30,761 nucleotides of DNA from Reticulitermes lucifugus (Eukaryota; Arthropoda; Insecta; Blattodea; Rhinotermitidae), in contig JAKCWW010006949.1 of NCBI GenBank assembly GCA_026260175.1, forward strand, positions 1 through 30,761, in the 5' to 3' direction. Numbering within the stretch: position 1 is the stretch's first letter; the number at the start of each line of letters is the position of its first letter. A program made the position numbers and the translations under genes. Below are positions 29,360-30,761 of the stretch, piece after piece. Under the pieces are notes generated by a model that saw only the letters and a list, made by a program, of their open reading frames with translations, made no database searches and had not been told where the DNA came from.

Positions 29360-29371
29360 ATTATTAGGCAT
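29360..29371 (+). repeat. Right target-site duplication ATTATTAGGCAT
   Basis: The second copy of the 12-base direct repeat that flanks the palindromic element. Confidence 0.75.
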
Positions 29372-29537
29372 GTTTTATTAACCTAGGTGCTTGCACGAGA
29401 GATCGACCCAACGTCAGTCACTTACACATAAAGGACAACACAAGCAGAAACTCCATGGACACAAATCAATGGTCTGAGTGCGATTCAAAACTAAAACACG
29501 CATGTTCCAGTCACCCAATGCCGTACAACCTTTATGT

Positions 29538-29550
29538 TATATTACGAGTA
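29538..29550 (+). repeat. Left target-site duplication TATATTACGAGTA
   Basis: Identical to 30004-30016 and just outside the left arm. Confidence 0.7.
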
Positions 29551-30003
29551 TATACTCGAGTACATACTAGTTTTATTTCCAACTACTGCGCAAAGCTTAT
29601 TTTTCGCGCACCTACAAGTTTCGGCCACCTACTGATCGTGCTGCATAATCACTCATGGAATAAATGTAGTGTATCAAATCTTGGATCTCCGCTCCACCGA
29701 AAACAGGAGATATCTAACACAGCTTTTACATTCTTACATTTTAATACTGCACTTGTATTTTAATCTGAATAATGTTTAGTAATACTCTACATCAAATGAC
29801 TGTTGTACAATTCTGATGCGTATGTGTTTACCATATACTGACATATGATACGCCGCTTGTGTATTGGCTATCTTATAGCTTAGTGATGATGGCTATAATG
29901 TGTGGCCGAAACATGTTGAAGCGCGAAAACTAAGCTTTCTACAGTAGCTGGAAATAAAGACAGCGTGTAGAAGACAAGTGCACGGAATATGTGTAACATT
30001 AGA
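29551..30003. mobile_element. Palindromic Penelope-like element with hammerhead-like cores and 13-bp target duplication
   Basis: The left arm (29571-29626) and right arm (29904-29960) are inverted copies that share ttttatttcca, ctact, aagctta, ttttcgcgc and gtttcggcc in order. The right-arm core (29883-29919, plus) reads GTGATGA, GGC...GGCC, GAAAC, GTT. The left-arm core (29609-29652, minus) keeps GGCCGAAAC and GTAGG but has GTGATTA. Both have lost the first C of the core. TATATTACGAGTA stands on both sides (29538-29550 and 30004-30016). About 40 bases lie between the right arm and the direct repeat, the same asymmetry as in the 29.1-kb element. Confidence 0.7.
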
Positions 30004-30016
30004 TATATTACGAGTA
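30004..30016 (+). repeat. Right target-site duplication TATATTACGAGTA
   Basis: The second copy of the 13-base direct repeat. Confidence 0.7.
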
Positions 30017-30442
30017 CTTGTTTCATTTAAATGTAAGTTCTCAGTCTCACATGATTTTACAGTCCAGAAATTCTCATTGCGCTAGGCCTAAACGCGAAAG
30101 CTGATCGAATCCTGGCGTTACACTTCTAAAATTATAACATCTTCTTAGGCCCTAAAAGTGAACGGTGTAAATGAGGCCATAGTCTCTCGTTAGTGGATTC
30201 TCAATAAAAGCATCCAGCCGCAACAGCTTAAAAAATAATCGCTATAAAAACACTGGACAACAAATTTTGATAAAAGTCATGCCTCTGAGATTAAAGTAGC
30301 CATTTCTTAAAGATTTCAAGGTGCTGAACACGAATGTGACAATGAAAACGCAAAATTGGCTAAGATTTCTGAGAAATCCGCAATAGTTTCTTATATAATA
30401 GAGTAATAAGTACATATGACATGTACCAGTAAAGGTCCGCTT
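30017..30442. other. No recognised gene; 3' flank of the minus-strand gene
   Basis: AT-rich DNA downstream of the stop of the minus-strand coding sequence. It would include the 3' UTR if that copy is transcribed. I can support no specific signal. Confidence 0.4.
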
Positions 30443-30761
30443 CTACTTCCGACGTTGCTTTGCCTGTCGCTTGTATAGCTGCTCAGGATCATCTCTGGCG
30501 AGCGTCCAACAGTAGTCAGCCAACATGGAAGTGGACCAGTTTCCCTGATATCGTTTCTCCGTCGTTGCAATGTCCTGGTGAAAACGTTCACCGTGCTCAT
30601 CACTAACCGTGCCGCAGTTGTCGGGGAAGAAATCCAAGTGGGAATGGGGAAAGTGGATCTTTAAGGACATATTGCAGCCAAGTTTGTGATACAGCGATAA
30701 CATGTCCTCAACCAGTTCCTTGTAGTTTTCTGCCCTGACATTCCCGAGGAAGTTAGTTGAC
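30443..30761 (-). CDS. C-terminal part of an arthropod multi-copy protein of unknown function (partial)
   Basis: The minus strand is open from the window edge at 30761 to a TAG at 30443-30445, about 105 codons. The Met at 30703 is internal: the frame reads on upstream as NFLGNVRAENYKELVE, so the start lies outside the window. Motifs I recognise from a family with many predicted copies in arthropod genomes are LGCNMSLKIHFPHSHLDFF, SDEHGERFHQD and YQGNW followed by MLADYCW, ending in a basic tail. In that family these lie at the C-terminus, so this is the last exon or the end of an intronless copy. Its high copy number suggests transposon association. It has no visible lesion. No catalytic role can be inferred. 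Confidence 0.7.
   Translation of the reverse strand, partial: STNFLGNVRAENYKELVEDMLSLYHKLGCNMSLKIHFPHSHLDFFPDNCGTVSDEHGERFHQDIATTEKRYQGNWSTSMLADYCWTLARDDPEQLYKRQAKQRRK

Overview
The window looks like a piece of a large, AT-rich, repeat-laden insect nuclear genome. The evidence is eukaryotic-style tRNA-headed SINEs, a Tigger/pogo-like MITE, Penelope-like repeat ends with hammerhead-type cores, micro- and minisatellites, and a C-terminal exon of a protein family that is multi-copy in arthropod genomes. The SINE tails and the closest remembered relatives of the main gene point to a cockroach, termite or other polyneopteran. That placement is inference; no search was possible.

The left quarter (about 0.5-6.7 kb) is dominated by one large, nearly intronless but broken gene. 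Its protein reads, in order, as a class-3 lipase-like domain (GHSLGG nucleophile elbow), a long linker, a NACHT NTPase (Walker A GMGKST, Walker B LDGFDE, sensor ITTRP), a helical linker, and a long array of ankyrin-type repeats with an expanded 44-residue period. This is the layout of an NLR-like sensor: effector, NTPase switch, repeat sensor. The copy carries in-frame stops at 2010, 2256 and 3762. It also has frameshifts near 4260, 5411, 5517, 5575 and 6090, and further stops inside the repeats, so it is annotated as a pseudogene. Several of the frameshifts lie in homopolymers and could be assembly errors; the stops are substitutions. Upstream, a small coding-like ORF (483-648) can be joined to the lipase frame by a phase-compatible candidate intron. 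Downstream, the final frame stays coding-like to 7137.

From about 7.2 to 30.4 kb no convincing host gene is visible. The stretch is intergenic or intronic DNA filled with repeats: an approximately 87-bp AT-rich minisatellite (8.3-8.8 kb), two inverted copies of a dispersed repeat (10.3 and 18.3 kb), several tRNA-headed SINEs (15.6, 17.4, 19.7 and 20.5 kb, the last interrupted by an assembly gap), a 341-bp MITE with a fresh 157-bp internal tandem duplication (16.4 kb), and single hammerhead-like motifs at 16.1, 21.6 and 22.5 kb.

The right end (26.3-30.0 kb) holds three separate palindromic elements. Each has inverted arms carrying hammerhead-ribozyme-like cores, and each is flanked by its own 12-14 bp direct repeat. 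Together they look like a family of non-autonomous, Penelope-like, ribozyme-bearing insertions. The last 320 bases are the minus-strand C-terminal end of an arthropod multi-copy protein that runs off the window.
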